This document shows positions 1-11,000 of a stretch of DNA of 64,000 bases, in pieces. The notes beneath the pieces are model-generated. The model saw only the letters and a program-made list of their open reading frames with translations. It made no database searches and was not told the DNA's origin. The stretch is from assembly GCF_000002075.1 (NCBI RefSeq), contig NW_004797316.1:719472-783471 (forward strand). Reading direction: 5' to 3'. Made by a program: the position numbers and the translations under genes. Position 1 is the stretch's first letter; each line of letters starts with the position of its first letter. The DNA is from Aplysia californica (Eukaryota > Mollusca > Gastropoda > Aplysiida > Aplysiidae).

Positions 1-279
1 ATATATATGTGGTCACATATGTGAGCTCAACAGATATTCATAAACATCCTAAATTGTCTGGATTACCCCTCTTACGAGTCCCCCTCAAGCCTCATGCAAT
101 ACTTTACATCATAAAGAGGCTTTCTTTGACATATTCACTGTATATGCACTTTTGTACCATTTATTAACAGTCAACAATGCACTGGGATTTGGCTTCATGA
201 GATGATCGATTACCCCCACCTCCCTTTTTTCCCACCAACCCAAAGTAATAAACATGGAAAAAGGACAAACGTGTGTGTA

Positions 280-467
280 TTGCCCTAATACGGGGTGCCC
301 ATCGGGAGGTCAGGTCGGGTCGGTTTGCCAGCCTGATTGAGGGTGCAAAGCGGCTATCGTTCAACAAGCCAATCGCGCCCAACTCGTCACCTCAAAAACA
401 GATGACAAGTGCGGCGACCACCCCCGACCTGACCCAATACCATCCACAATGGGCACCTCGTATCGTT
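280..467. repeat. Possible ~190-bp MITE
   Basis: Facing imperfect ends: TACGGGGTGCCCAT with GGTCAGGTCGGGTCGG on the left, and TACGAGGTGCCCAT with GGGTCAGGTCGGGGG inverted on the right. There is no coding sequence. It is the only structure I see in 1-597. Confidence 0.4.
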
Positions 468-597
468 ATACACACACAGGAAGAACCGACCCGATAATAA
501 TACAGTCAGCCCTGACATCGACATCAGGTAAAAGTCCACCACATTGGCTCTGATTTTTCATTTTGTTTGGGCTAGCTAAGACCAGAACTATCTTGGA

Positions 598-790
598 TTA
601 CTTGGATCCAGAGCTAGAATCATAACAGGCGGCACATGTCCATAGCTGCTCATCTCTCCTTTCCAGCGTCCACCCCAGGGTCTTCCTGCTAATTGCCTCC
701 TTGAGGAGCTGGTTTGAGACACGCCTGACCACTCCTCGGAGCAAACTTTTTTTCCCTATGCCCCGCACACATGTTTCTTTTATTGTGCAG
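598..790 (-). mobile_element. LINE 3' end (second copy of the KKSLLRGVVRRVSNQLL tail)
   Basis: The - strand encodes TIKETCVRGIGKKSLLRGVV through DEQLWTCAACYDSSSGSK and stop at 598. Homology to 53580-53766 starts at the TIKE residues; sequence above about 790 is unrelated, so this copy is severely 5'-truncated. The shared nucleotide sequence ends a few bases after the stop (TCCAAGA), so the 3' UTR of the family is very short or absent. Confidence 0.75.
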
Positions 791-879
791 AGTTGGGCAT
801 AGATAAAAGGCAGACACCAACTCAAAGACAATTGAATCATGGTGACTGACGGCCAGATTGGACACTGGAGAAGCACCAA

Positions 880-1950
880 ACTATATAGGCCTATACAATA
901 ACGAAGCGACTATTTCTCAGAACGTTCCGGAAAATAAACTTTCACTTGACCTCTATTTCTCTGAACGGTTTCCGTTCTCGAGATTGTTTGGTTAGGCCCC
1001 TATTTGAGAGATTTCGGCATCATCTTTCATTCTGCGAGGACTTGGAGGAAGCATTTTTTTCAAATTCAATTTCTAGAGCTAGATCTAGTCTAGATTCCAG
1101 AGATTTTTAAAGGTTTGAAAATTCAGACACTTCAACGGCCAGCTCTATTCTGACTCGAGTCCAAATATAATTTTTATCTATTCGGACTCAATGGGTTTTA
1201 TCTATTCGGACTCGGGTCCGAAAAAAAATGTTTTATTTATTCAGAATCAGCTTCTAAGTGAGATCATGTGAGTGTAAGGAGGTTACATAATATAACTGTC
1301 ATCGGGGAATTTTACGTAAAACCAGAATTGAAACTAGAATTGCCTACAAGGACTGTGTAATTGTGTCAAAAGTAAAAAGACTGCACTCTCATAAGATCTA
1401 CCCAATGGCAGTGTCTAAGTACACGGAAACCGACAACTCATGGTCTTTCCACCACCACTACAGCATCATCATTACTTCCACCACCATTCGTCTTTCCACA
1501 TATTTTTAATTTCATTTTGTAGTGTGTTATAGTTTTTCTGTATTTATTTTTTTCAAAATCACATTGCACAAAATGGACTGTCGTGGTCTCTTCCCAACAC
1601 CTCTTCCCACAGCAAGGCGAGAGTGCGATATCGCTACGAGCATACTCATTGGTCGACCTTATTAACTTTGCCCCCGGCAAGGTCAACTCAATTTAGTTGT
1701 TCTGTTCAATCAAACTAATGATCCAGGAAGAGCCAGTTTAGATATATATAGATCAAGTAACCGGATATTACAGTTAACGTCTCGATTGTTATCATTATAA
1801 TTATAATCGAAAACAAATTTAATAAATGCTGGAAATATTAAGGAACAAGTGTCGGAAGTCAGAAGGGACGTCTTGCTGGACTCATTCCAGAGTCTGAATA
1901 GTCACTTCGTACTTCAATTGTGATTTGGGCAACATTCTTGGTCCTTGTCT
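880..1950. other. Non-coding stretch, no gene seen
   Basis: AT-rich sequence with short imperfect direct repeats of TATCTATTCGGACTC at about 1165-1250. I see no other structure. Confidence 0.5.
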
Positions 1951-2045
1951 ATGTCAAGCGCCATTTGCTGATCAGCGCGATCTTAAGATGGCGCAGAACC
2001 ATATGACGATCCGCAGAAAGTGAGGCCATCTCGAGATGGACGTGA
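1951..2045 (+). repeat. Left arm of a ~100-bp inverted repeat (pair at 6875-6972)
   Basis: ATGTCAAGCGCCATTTGC through AACCATATGACGATCCGCAG is repeated inverted at 6875-6972 with few mismatches. The pair brackets 4.8 kb that includes the mariner and the piggyBac-like element. It may be the termini of a larger element or two copies of one MITE. Confidence 0.7.
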
Positions 2046-2409
2046 CGCGCCATCACACAAAAACAAACGATTTTGCAAAGTTCACAAACAAAACTCCGCA
2101 GAATTTATTATCATTAATTTAAAAAATAAAAAAAAAAAGGTTCAAGAGGACGCAAGTATCACTTGTCCATACAGTACAGCCTTTCTCTCTTGACTTCTGT
2201 GCATGTGCGGTGTGAAGTGACTTTTATTAGCAATGACAAGCAAAAAACCTTTTTTTGTCAGAAAGTGTTTGCAAATACGTGCATTTTGTAGCTGTATCTT
2301 CACAGAGCATGGGACTTTTTGAATTTTTGAAATCCATCAATAAACAAAAAAGTTACAAATTTTTTAATCAATAAATTTTTGTTACACTTTCATAAATGAA
2401 AACCCCCCA

Positions 2410-2880
2410 AAATATGGGACGTTCTTTGGTGAGTTTTGAGACAATATTCATCATAACTTGCTCATTTCCCGGCGTATTTAAATGAAACTTGGCAACCCAG
2501 TACATTTTCTAGTGCAGAATCTAGTCCTGCTTTCAGATTTTTCATAGCTATCCTACTTTTTGAGTTATGAAGACGTTTATAGGTAAAAATGTGGCGGTTT
2601 TTGGTGCGTTTTGAGACAATATTTGTGACATTTTGTCATAGCTCGCCTATTTCTTGGAGTATGTAAATGAAACTTGGCAGTCTAGTACAGTTTTTAATGC
2701 AGAATCTAGTCATGCTGTCAGATTTTTTTATATCTATCATACTTTTTGAGTTGTAAAGACATTAACAGGTAAAAAAGTGGTGTTCTTTACAGATTTACAA
2801 AGATTATCAGTCATATATCTTCTCCCAAAGTCATGATATTTGAATGAAACTTGGCAACATAAAAGATTCCTCCCTGCCAT
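2410..2880 (+). repeat. Tandem repeat of ~185-bp unit (about 2.5 copies)
   Basis: AAATGAAACTTGGCA recurs at about 2484, 2670 and 2850. GCAGAATCTAGTC, TACTTTTTGAGTTRTRAAGAC and GTTTTGAGACAATATT recur at the same spacing. The units are diverged. The adjacent segment 2046-2409 is AT-rich with nothing recognisable. Confidence 0.7.
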
Positions 2881-2923
2881 GCAATGCTCTGGATCAATTT
2901 GTCACAAAAATGTAAGTAGAGAG

Positions 2924-2950
2924 CTGGATTTATTAGTCTAATAAATCCAG
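2924..2950. repeat. Short perfect hairpin
   Basis: CTGGATTTATTA pairs with TAATAAATCCAG around a 3-nt loop, 38 bp left of the mariner. No function is assigned. Confidence 0.6.
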
Positions 2951-2987
2951 TTATCTACTAGTAAAAGCAAGCATACTTTGTTATATA

Positions 2988-4360
2988 CGAGGGCTGTCCC
3001 ACGGAAAACCGGAATTTGGCTGTAATTTGAAAACTATTCAATATTTTCACATTCTGTAAACGCACACTTGTAAAACAATCATATTGGAATTTCCCGATTG
3101 AACACCATGAGCATCGCACAAACCAAACGAACACAGCAGTTCTCCAAAAATGGCTACCCACATGGAAAATTGGTCAAGGATAGAAGTGAGATCTGTCATT
3201 CGGTTTCTGACCGCAAAAAGTCTCAAACCTATAGAAATACACGCTGAAATAAAGTCAGTTTACGGGGAGAAAGTAATGGCAAAGTCACAGGTATATGAGT
3301 GGAGTAGTAAGTTCAAAGCCGGGCATACGGATATCAATGACAAAGTTCACCCAGGACCTTGTTCTTCTGCCAAGACTGAGGACAACAAGAGTCGCGTTAA
3401 CGGACTCATTCAAACAGACAGGCGCCTAAAAATTCGCGAAATTTCCGAGTTGCTAAACATTTCAAAGTCGACTGTTCATAGGATGGTGTTTGATGAGCTG
3501 CACTATCGAAAGGTCTCTGCTCGATGGGTCCCAAAAGAGTTGACAGCTGACCACGAGACGCGTCGTGTTGAAGTGTCTCAGACTTTGTTGAATCATTGTC
3601 GCCAAGTTGTCATGGGAGTCATGAACGCATCTGGAGACCTCCAACAATACGATGAAGCATTTCTGAGAAGCATTATTACAGGTGATGAGACTTGGATACA
3701 CCACATGACCCCTGAGATGAAGAGGGATTCATTGGTTTGGAAGAACACGTCTTCACCTCCCCCGAAAAAGTTTAGAGTTCAGCCATCGGTGAAGAAACTC
3801 ATGGCCACGGTTTTCTGGGATGCTAAGGGTGTTCTGCTTCTTGACATTCTGGAACCAGGACAAACTGTCAATGCTAACAGATACTGCCAGACTCTTGATA
3901 AGTTAAGAGAGGTTGTGCGCCGAAAAAGACCAGGTCGGTTGTCCAGCGGGGTCATTTTGCAGCATGACAACGCAACGCCACACACCGCAAACGCTACGAA
4001 AGACTGGATCCAAAGATTCGGCTGGGAAGTTCTGCCACACCCACCTCACAGTCCTGACTTGGCCCTGTCAGATTATCACCTTTTTGGACCAATGAAACGC
4101 CATGTTTCTGGACAGCGATTCACTGACGACGAAGACCTCGTGGAAGCCGTGAAAGATTGGTTGAAATCCCTTGACGAAAAATTCTTCAGGGACGGTATCT
4201 TCTCCCTGATCCAGCGATGGAAAAAATGCGTCCAGCAGGATGGTGATTACATTGAGAAATAAAGCACACGTTGAGGTATGATGTGTTACATTTTTATTAT
4301 AATAGGACAAAGGTTGTTGCTTTTATGGACCTTTTCCGGTTTTCCGTGGGACAGCCCTCG
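2988..4360 (+). mobile_element. Intact mariner-type DNA transposon (DD34D)
   Basis: The element is 1373 bp and is bounded by perfect 27-bp inverted repeats at 2988-3014 and 4334-4360 (starting CGAGGGCTGTCCCACGGAAA). TA dinucleotides flank it at 2986-2987 and 4361-4362. One uninterrupted transposase ORF fills the centre. Identical ends and an undamaged ORF suggest recent insertion. It sits just right of a 185-bp tandem repeat array and a small hairpin. Confidence 0.95.
3150..4262 (+). CDS. Mariner transposase, DD34D, 370 aa, apparently complete
   Basis: This is the cut-and-paste transposase of the surrounding element; it binds the terminal repeats and moves DNA into TA sites. Residues 1-115 carry the two helix-turn-helix DNA-binding units (for example EISELLNISKSTVHRMV). 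Residues 126-131 are the WVPKEL linker motif of mariners. The catalytic acidic residues are D179 (ITGDETWIHH), D273 (LQHDNATPH) and D308 (HSPDLALSDYHLF). The spacing of 34 residues between the last two places it in the mariner branch and not Tc1 (DD34E). Usual mariner length is about 345-350 aa; the extra length is mostly at the N-terminus and after residue 150. Met1 or Met5 could be the start. I see no stop or frameshift, so it may be active, which is inference. Confidence 0.95.
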   Translation: MATHMENWSRIEVRSVIRFLTAKSLKPIEIHAEIKSVYGEKVMAKSQVYEWSSKFKAGHTDINDKVHPGPCSSAKTEDNKSRVNGLIQTDRRLKIREISELLNISKSTVHRMVFDELHYRKVSARWVPKELTADHETRRVEVSQTLLNHCRQVVMGVMNASGDLQQYDEAFLRSIITGDETWIHHMTPEMKRDSLVWKNTSSPPPKKFRVQPSVKKLMATVFWDAKGVLLLDILEPGQTVNANRYCQTLDKLREVVRRKRPGRLSSGVILQHDNATPHTANATKDWIQRFGWEVLPHPPHSPDLALSDYHLFGPMKRHVSGQRFTDDEDLVEAVKDWLKSLDEKFFRDGIFSLIQRWKKCVQQDGDYIEK

Positions 4361-4362
4361 TA

Positions 4363-5635
4363 GAAAATAAGATCGTCTCTGTGTATATCCATTGTTGGAC
4401 AGTGTCCTATTTTGTGGTAGATTAAGATGCGTTTAGATAATATAGCTTACGAATCATGGGAATATTTTGCATGTGTAGGCTACAACTCATACTATAAATG
4501 TAACATATATTTACATCCCCCTCCCCCTTTCTCTCTCTCTCTCTCTCACACGCACACACACACACACACATGCACGCGCGCACTCACGCACGCACGCGTG
4601 AACGATAACAATGTATAAAGGGGACTATCTTCCCAGACTGGACTAAATAAGTACCATACTATACTCTTTAATAACAATCTTAATGCCTCACTTTTCCGAC
4701 CAAACAGAGCACACAGGTCGAGTCCAAGTGTTTGCTTTCCCAAGAGGGGGGGGAATAGGCTTTCATAACGCAAACACAATGCTGTACCACTTCTCAAGAT
4801 GTTTGCTTTTCTGTTTCGATTCTTCTGTCATGCAATCAAGCAAATAAAAATGACTACATCTATTGTATTGTGACTAAAATGCAACAAAAATTAAATGCAA
4901 GTTATCAAGGCCCCTGTTTAGTTTTCAAGTACCCTTCGCCCCCTTTCCGGTTCACATAAGCGGGGCCTCGTTTGTAGCGCCCGAGGTGACCGATGGCTGA
5001 TGACGTCACTCAGTGGAAATTTCCCAGCCGCGGTCGTTCACCCAGCACACGCAAATGGCAATGCCGCTTTTCCCCTAGTTACTCCCACATTTTTAAAGAT
5101 TGTACGCAAAATCCGCTAAACACAGTCGCATGAAATTTTAAGGGAATAAAGAAAAATGGTGTACAACGTATCAGTCAGTTTGACAAATCACAGCTCCGAA
5201 AAATCTTCAAAACGCACCACATCAACCACTTTCGCAAACGTTTTCGACTGCTTCTTGGATGGGTACAAAGTTGTCAAAAAACTGCATACTACAAGATTGA
5301 CCTCTTTTCTGATTGGCTGCCAAGTTTCATTCATATCCATTCTGGAGAAGCGGCGTGAGAGCGAGTTGAAGACAACAACCTTTGCGTTAGTGCGTCCCAC
5401 AAAACACCCCCGTGGCGGGGCCAAAAATCAGCAGAACAAAGCGCGCTCCGTGGGCATTGCTACTTTTATCTATCTTGGGTATATATACAAAAACCTCTCT
5501 CTCTCTCTCTTTCTTTGCCACTCTCGCCTCTATGTGTGTATTATATATAATAATATGTGTTTGTAGTTTGTGTGTGTTTGTGTGTGTTTCCAAGCGATCG
5601 GCAGATGGCGCAATTCTTGCTTGCTTTGCACAATC
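4363..5635. other. Non-coding stretch with microsatellites
   Basis: Contains (CT)n and (CA)n runs at about 4526-4600, (CT)n at 5490-5515 and a TG-rich run near 5555-5590. No gene is seen; open frames here have no family likeness. Confidence 0.5.
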
Positions 5636-5639
5636 TTAA

Positions 5640-6829
5640 CACATTACACCCTAACTCGCCCCGGAATTCCCTTACGCGCTCCACCCTGACTCGCCTGGAA
5701 CGGCCGCGCCGACCCAGCGTCTTTAGAAACGAAAGTCTCGCCTTGACGAGACTCTGGGACCGGGATTTTGATTTGCATAGTAAAGCAAAAAGTTTCTTCT
5801 TTCGTTTGATACCGAAACGAAATTTTTCGGGCCAGTAGATTTAGTATTAGAGCTGATCGAAGTGCGATCGCGTTACCGACACTTCGAAAGTGCCTCGACT
5901 TGTTGAAAAGCGACACAATTGAGTTCGAAAACGGAAATAACGATGGATTTGAGCAAAAACGAGCATGTGACAAATCAGATGGCTCAGATTTTGATGAAAA
6001 CGTAGGAAGAGTTTGGGGCGATTCCGATTGATCAGACGGAGAAATTATAGAATTTAGATCTAGGGCCCGACCGCGAGGCTGAGAGTGAGAGTGACGGGTC
6101 GGACACCCTGATTGAACTAAAGTTAGAACATTTCCAACAGTTTGCGCATACATAAAGTTATATTTTTCTGAAGAAAGTGGCTATTCTCACCCGCCCGGAA
6201 GTTCTCGCAAGATCAACTCCTCCCCTCTTCTCTCTCTCTCCGTCTCTTTCTGAATACTGTCTATCGGTGTGGACGATCAAATTGACCAAAACAAAGTTAA
6301 AAAATGATGTTAAAACACAAAAAAGTAAATTAATTTGGTTGTCTACAAAGATGCTACGGTTATTTAACTTTTCGAATCGAGCCGAACTACGCGGGTCGCC
6401 ATTTTGTTTTGCCCGGAAATTCTCGCGCTACTCCTCTCTCTCTTTCTCTCTCTCTCTCCACTGCCCACAGACAAAATTGTACGCTTTTAGTAGGCTACAG
6501 TTGTAATGGAACGTTTGTTCACGGCACAGAATTCTACAATTTTTCTGTTATCACAGTGTAGAATTCTGTGGTTAAGGGTGAACGCGCACCGGGTGAGAAT
6601 AGCCACAAGACTCGCCTGCACTATTCTCACTCCCGGTGAGAATAGAGGTGGCCTTTCTGAAACTACATTGTTTTCTTTTGAACTTTTATTTTTTCAGGAT
6701 TTTTGGAATTTGTTTAGTATTTTTAAAATGTGTTTTTTAAAGGCTAGTATTCACGGGAGGTGGGTTCTTTCCCCTTGCTTAGGATCTAACAATGGACTTC
6801 CCGTCCAGGCCCTTTTAGGGTGTAATGTG
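5640..6829 (+). mobile_element. piggyBac-like nonautonomous element
   Basis: TTAA occurs at 5636-5639 and 6830-6833, and perfect 15-bp inverted ends CACATTACACCCTAA face inwards. The element is 1190 bp. A + strand stretch near 5940-6030 reads DKSDGSDFDENVGRVWGDSD, an acidic run like the start of piggyBac transposases. A complete ORF is absent. Confidence 0.8.
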
Positions 6830-6874
6830 TTAAGATCGCGCAGCTCTATTCATTTTTGGAAATAATCCGTAGAT

Positions 6875-6972
6875 GGCACGCCCATCTCGAGATGGTAGCG
6901 CTTTCTGCGGATCGTCATATGGTTCTGCGCTATCTTAAGATTGCGCTGATCGGCAAATGGCGCTTGACATCT
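6875..6972 (-). repeat. Right arm of the ~100-bp inverted repeat (pair at 1951-2045)
   Basis: On the - strand it reads ATGTCAAGCGCCATTTGC, then GCGCAGAACCATATGACGAT. An AGATCTAG-rich stretch abuts it on the right (6973-7065). Confidence 0.7.
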
Positions 6973-7065
6973 AGAATCTAGATCTATAGTCTAGATCTAG
7001 TATAGATCTAGAAGATCTAGATTTCTAGATCTAGATCTAGATATCTAGATTCTAGTAGCCTCCTA
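6973..7065. repeat. AGATCTAG/CTAGATCT-rich palindromic stretch
   Basis: A dense array of overlapping TCTAGATCTAGA-like palindromes. Similar stretches occur near 8530, 45490-45750, 55720 and 63280-63330, a compositional signature of this genome. Confidence 0.7.
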
Positions 7066-8029
7066 CTTCAATTGAAATTAATGCCTTCAAAAGGTACTGC
7101 GAGAAAACAAGACTGTTCGCCCCCCTGCACCCCCTCCCCTTTCTACCGCAGTAGATGTAGATGTAGATCTAGTGGTGGTCTGCTAATGTTCAAAGAGGCC
7201 GATAAGCAGTTGAGTCGACAAGTCAAGTGGATACACATGATTTCATTTCATTTTCGGCAAGTTCGGTCCAACTCTCGAGACAAATTTGCAAACTACTTTT
7301 CAGATGATCACAGCTAAAATCAAACACAGGAAATTTGAGTGAAGATAACACGTCAGCTATCTTCATAAATGCTTTAGGACATTGATGAATATATTTACCT
7401 GAGAAATGAACACGTCTTGCAATGTTTACTTTTTCGTTGCAAGCAATTCCAGTCGGAAACAAGCCAACACGAATTTCCAGTAATCAACAAAACAACCTCA
7501 ACGTATCAATGTATGTCGCTCAACAAACCAATTGTCCAGGTTTTATCAAGAGGAAAAGGGTTAACTTTTTATAACTTTTGTAAAGTTTTTTAAAATATGG
7601 CTTCAGAAATCAAATTCATAAATACTATTATTTTCTTTAGAGACTAATAACTATTAGATAATAGATCTATTACTGTAGTTTTTAAAGACACAAAACATGA
7701 TTTTTTTTTTCATTCCATTCCAATTAAATTTGTTTTACAACCTGGCAACTTAAAGAAGCTTCCGGAAGGGAAGTAAGCATGAAAAAATTATTCTTTTAAC
7801 TTTCGTTCTTTGCTTTTTTTTCTGCTGTGTGCAGGCTTGCTGTGTGAATGTGTGGCAGCATTTGCTTTTTGAACTCTCTGACTAATCCTGGAATAATATA
7901 CATTTTTAAGCTTTGTTGAATCCAAATTCTGACTCTGCTGCTCGAAAAACCCCTGGAGACTCAAACAGCTTCTAGATCTACGTGATTTAACACAAGAATA
8001 AGAAGGGTGTTGCGCAGAGACAATTGACA
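7066..8029 (+). promoter_or_regulatory. Region upstream of ANKRD40 exon 1 (5' UTR and presumed promoter)
   Basis: The 5' UTR of ANKRD40 and its promoter must lie here or further left. I see no clear TATA box or CpG island, and no gene. The sequence just before the ATG is ACAATTGACAATGG. Confidence 0.35.
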
Positions 8030-11000
8030 ATGGAAGAAGATATTGGGGAAAGACTCCGTGAGGCGGCATGTGTTGGAGACTTGACTTTGGTGTCTAAACT
8101 TCAAAGCCAAGGAGTAGACCTTAACAGTAAAAATTCATTGAATGGCTGGTATGTCCTACTACAGTGGGTGTCGCATTCAACGAGGTTGGCGGGACCGGCT
8201 TGTTGTCCTCGTTGGCCGTTGGGTCCGACATGTCTTGTTGACTGTTGAATGTGACTGAGGCTAAACAAAGAAAAGAAAGGAGACAGTTTATTACATTACA
8301 CGATGTACTGTAAATATACCAATACCAGTGATTAAAACAGTTGTCCCCTTGATGACGAAAATCTCAAACAGCATCAATGTGCGCGTGTCGTGTTTGAGCT
8401 GTGTTCTGACCGTCTTTTCTGAATTTTAAAATATTTTTATCAGAACACTTCTCGTGTGGAAACATACCCTCTCACATCTAGACCTAGAGCTAGGTGCTTT
8501 TTCGGTAGTTCCCACCCCTATTATTTGAGCCTAGATCTAGATCTAGGTCTAGATCTATAACGTTTGATGCGCGGCGAGCTAAGATCAAACCTAACAACTG
8601 CAAAACATCAAGTTATGGTAAAATCAAGGGGGCATGCCCCCCTGAATCCCCCACCTTATTTTTATTAGGTCAGGGGGGCTAGTAACCCCCCTACTCTTGG
8701 GGCCAAAACCCGCGAATAACAATTGCGGGGTGGAAACTACCGAAAAAGCGCCTAGAGATCTACATAAAGTAAAGGCGAGAGCTTGATTCTCTGATCAGGG
8801 GAAGAAAAGAAAAGTGAAAAAAAAAGGTCTCGTAGACCTTCCTTGGCCTACCCATCCAGAGTTCATCCAGTTTCACACTGCCCACATCGCGTTCCCACCC
8901 ACCCCCTCCCATCCCTACCGTAGGCCAACCCTCGCCCATCCTCTTGGCTTTCGGGCCCATATTAGGAGGCTCACTAGATCTAGCAATACAATGTGTATGG
9001 AATCGAGGATGGGCCTTGTGCTTCACGTGAGATGGAGAGAAAGGAGAAAAATTCTTCGCTTTTGGGGCTGCTAATTGCTTTTATTTAGTTATTGCGACTT
9101 CGGTCTGTTTGCAACCTCGTTGGAGCTGATGTGTACACATATAAACAAAGAGATATATATAAATAGAGGAAAAACTCGGGGATTAAGGATTGCCTCGTTT
9201 GGAGCCGACTTCTTGTTGAATGTGACCTCGTTGAATGCGACACCCACTGTACTCTAATTAGAAACTGTGTTAATAATAGTGCCATTTCAAGTAATTTATT
9301 TTACTTTCTGAAGTTAATGTTTCTAACTAGCCTAGTTAGGGTCATGAAGATTAGATTTATGCCTTTATAGTTCTCTTACTAATAAAACTACTAGATCTAA
9401 ATCTATATATTGGATGCCAACACTTACACTAACTCCTACAAGATGGTTATTATTCTGACTTTATATTAACCCTTTTGATGAAAAGTTTTGACCTTTAATC
9501 TAGCCTAATTATTAGATTTGAGATTTTCTTAAAGGGAATATAATGAAGTGTATACAGACCCGGTAACCAGGAACAAAGTCATGAAGTATACAGACCCGGT
9601 AAGGGAACTCTCTTTTGTGATTTCGGAAAGTTTCAGTGCCCAGACCTGGTAGTGTGGGTGTGTGTGTGTGTGGAGAGAGAGAGAGAGAGGGAGCAGGGGG
9701 GAAGTACTAGCAAAATATGTATGACACGCCCCAGTTGGCAGGAGGGTACGAGAGAAAGATAGAGAAGGAAATAGGTGGGGGAAAAGAAAGACAGAAAAAC
9801 AAGCAAAGAAAAAGAGAATGCGAGCGATACACTGAGACAGAGGAGAGAGAGAGAGAGAGTGACTGCTCGATTGAAATTATGACATTGTTCTTTTCTTCAA
9901 ATTGTGATTCCTCCAGCTCCAAAACGGAGGAAAAACGATCGTTCATCGAAAATACATCCGCAATCTTCATAGATCAAGAAATTTGGTACGGCTACGGTTT
10001 GAGTGGCCATAGATCTAGCTCTACATTTGTTTCACAACGCCGTGGTATCATCTTAAAGCTTCTTGTGCGTTTGTTTTGCTTTCAATGAAAAAAATACCCA
10101 TCTGCTTGAATGGAAGTCAAGATATTTTGTGATTGGAAAAGGTGGTTTCAGAGGTAAAGTTAGAATCTAGTGACTTGCAAGAAAAGGGCTGCCAAAGTTT
10201 TGTGTAATTTCCATGGTTTTATTTTGAAAGTAATTGAAAACTGTACATTAAAATTTTTTGTGCCTTTAATTAATGTTTTTATAAAATATAAAATACACAC
10301 AGAAATGTGTTTTAAAATTAACACAAAAGATGTTGAGCCAAAATACAAAACTTCGATAAAATCTGCCAAAGCTGTGGGAAAAGGGAGTGTATACAGACCC
10401 AGTAACCGGGAACAAAGTCCCGAAGTATACAGACCCGGTAGGGGAAATCTTTTGTGATTTCGGAAAGTTTCACGGTTTTAGCGCTCTCTTGGCTCAGGGT
10501 AGACCTAGGTTCTTCTATATCTAAGACCTAAGTCTAGATCTAGACAGACAGTAGACAGACATCATAGATCTAGTTTCGAGGCCTAGATCTAAATGAAGAT
10601 TGCAGATGTCTCTTCGATGAACGATCGTTTTTCCTCCGTTTTGGAGGAATCAATAAAGACAATTTGAAGAAAAGAACAATAATTTCAATCGAGCAGTCAC
10701 CCTCTCTATTTCTCTGTCTCTTCCCCCCCCNNNNNNNNNNNNNNNNNNNNNNNNNNNNNNNNNNNNNNNNNNNNNNNNNNNNNNNNNNNNNNNNNNNNNN
10801 NNNNNNNNNNNNNNNNNNNNNNNNNNNNNNNNNNNNNNNNNNNNNNNNNNNNNNNNNNNNNNNNNNNNNNNNNNNNNNNNNNNNNNNNNNNNNNNNNNNN
10901 NNNNNNNNNNNNNNNNNNNNNNNNNNNNNNNNNNNNNNNNNNNNNNNNNNNNNNNNNNNNNNNNNNNNNNNNNNNNNNNNNNNNNNNNNNNNNNNNNNNN

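Noticed and set aside
4996-5030. Hammerhead-like CTGATGA ... GAAA pattern
   Set aside because: The intervening bases do not form a stem II and no stem III or cleavage site is evident.
5156-5566. 136-codon + strand frame
   Set aside because: Runs into CT-rich microsatellite and has no recognised domain.
5644-6153. 169-codon - strand open frame
   Set aside because: It is the reverse strand of the piggyBac-like element; the acidic coding-like text is on the + strand.
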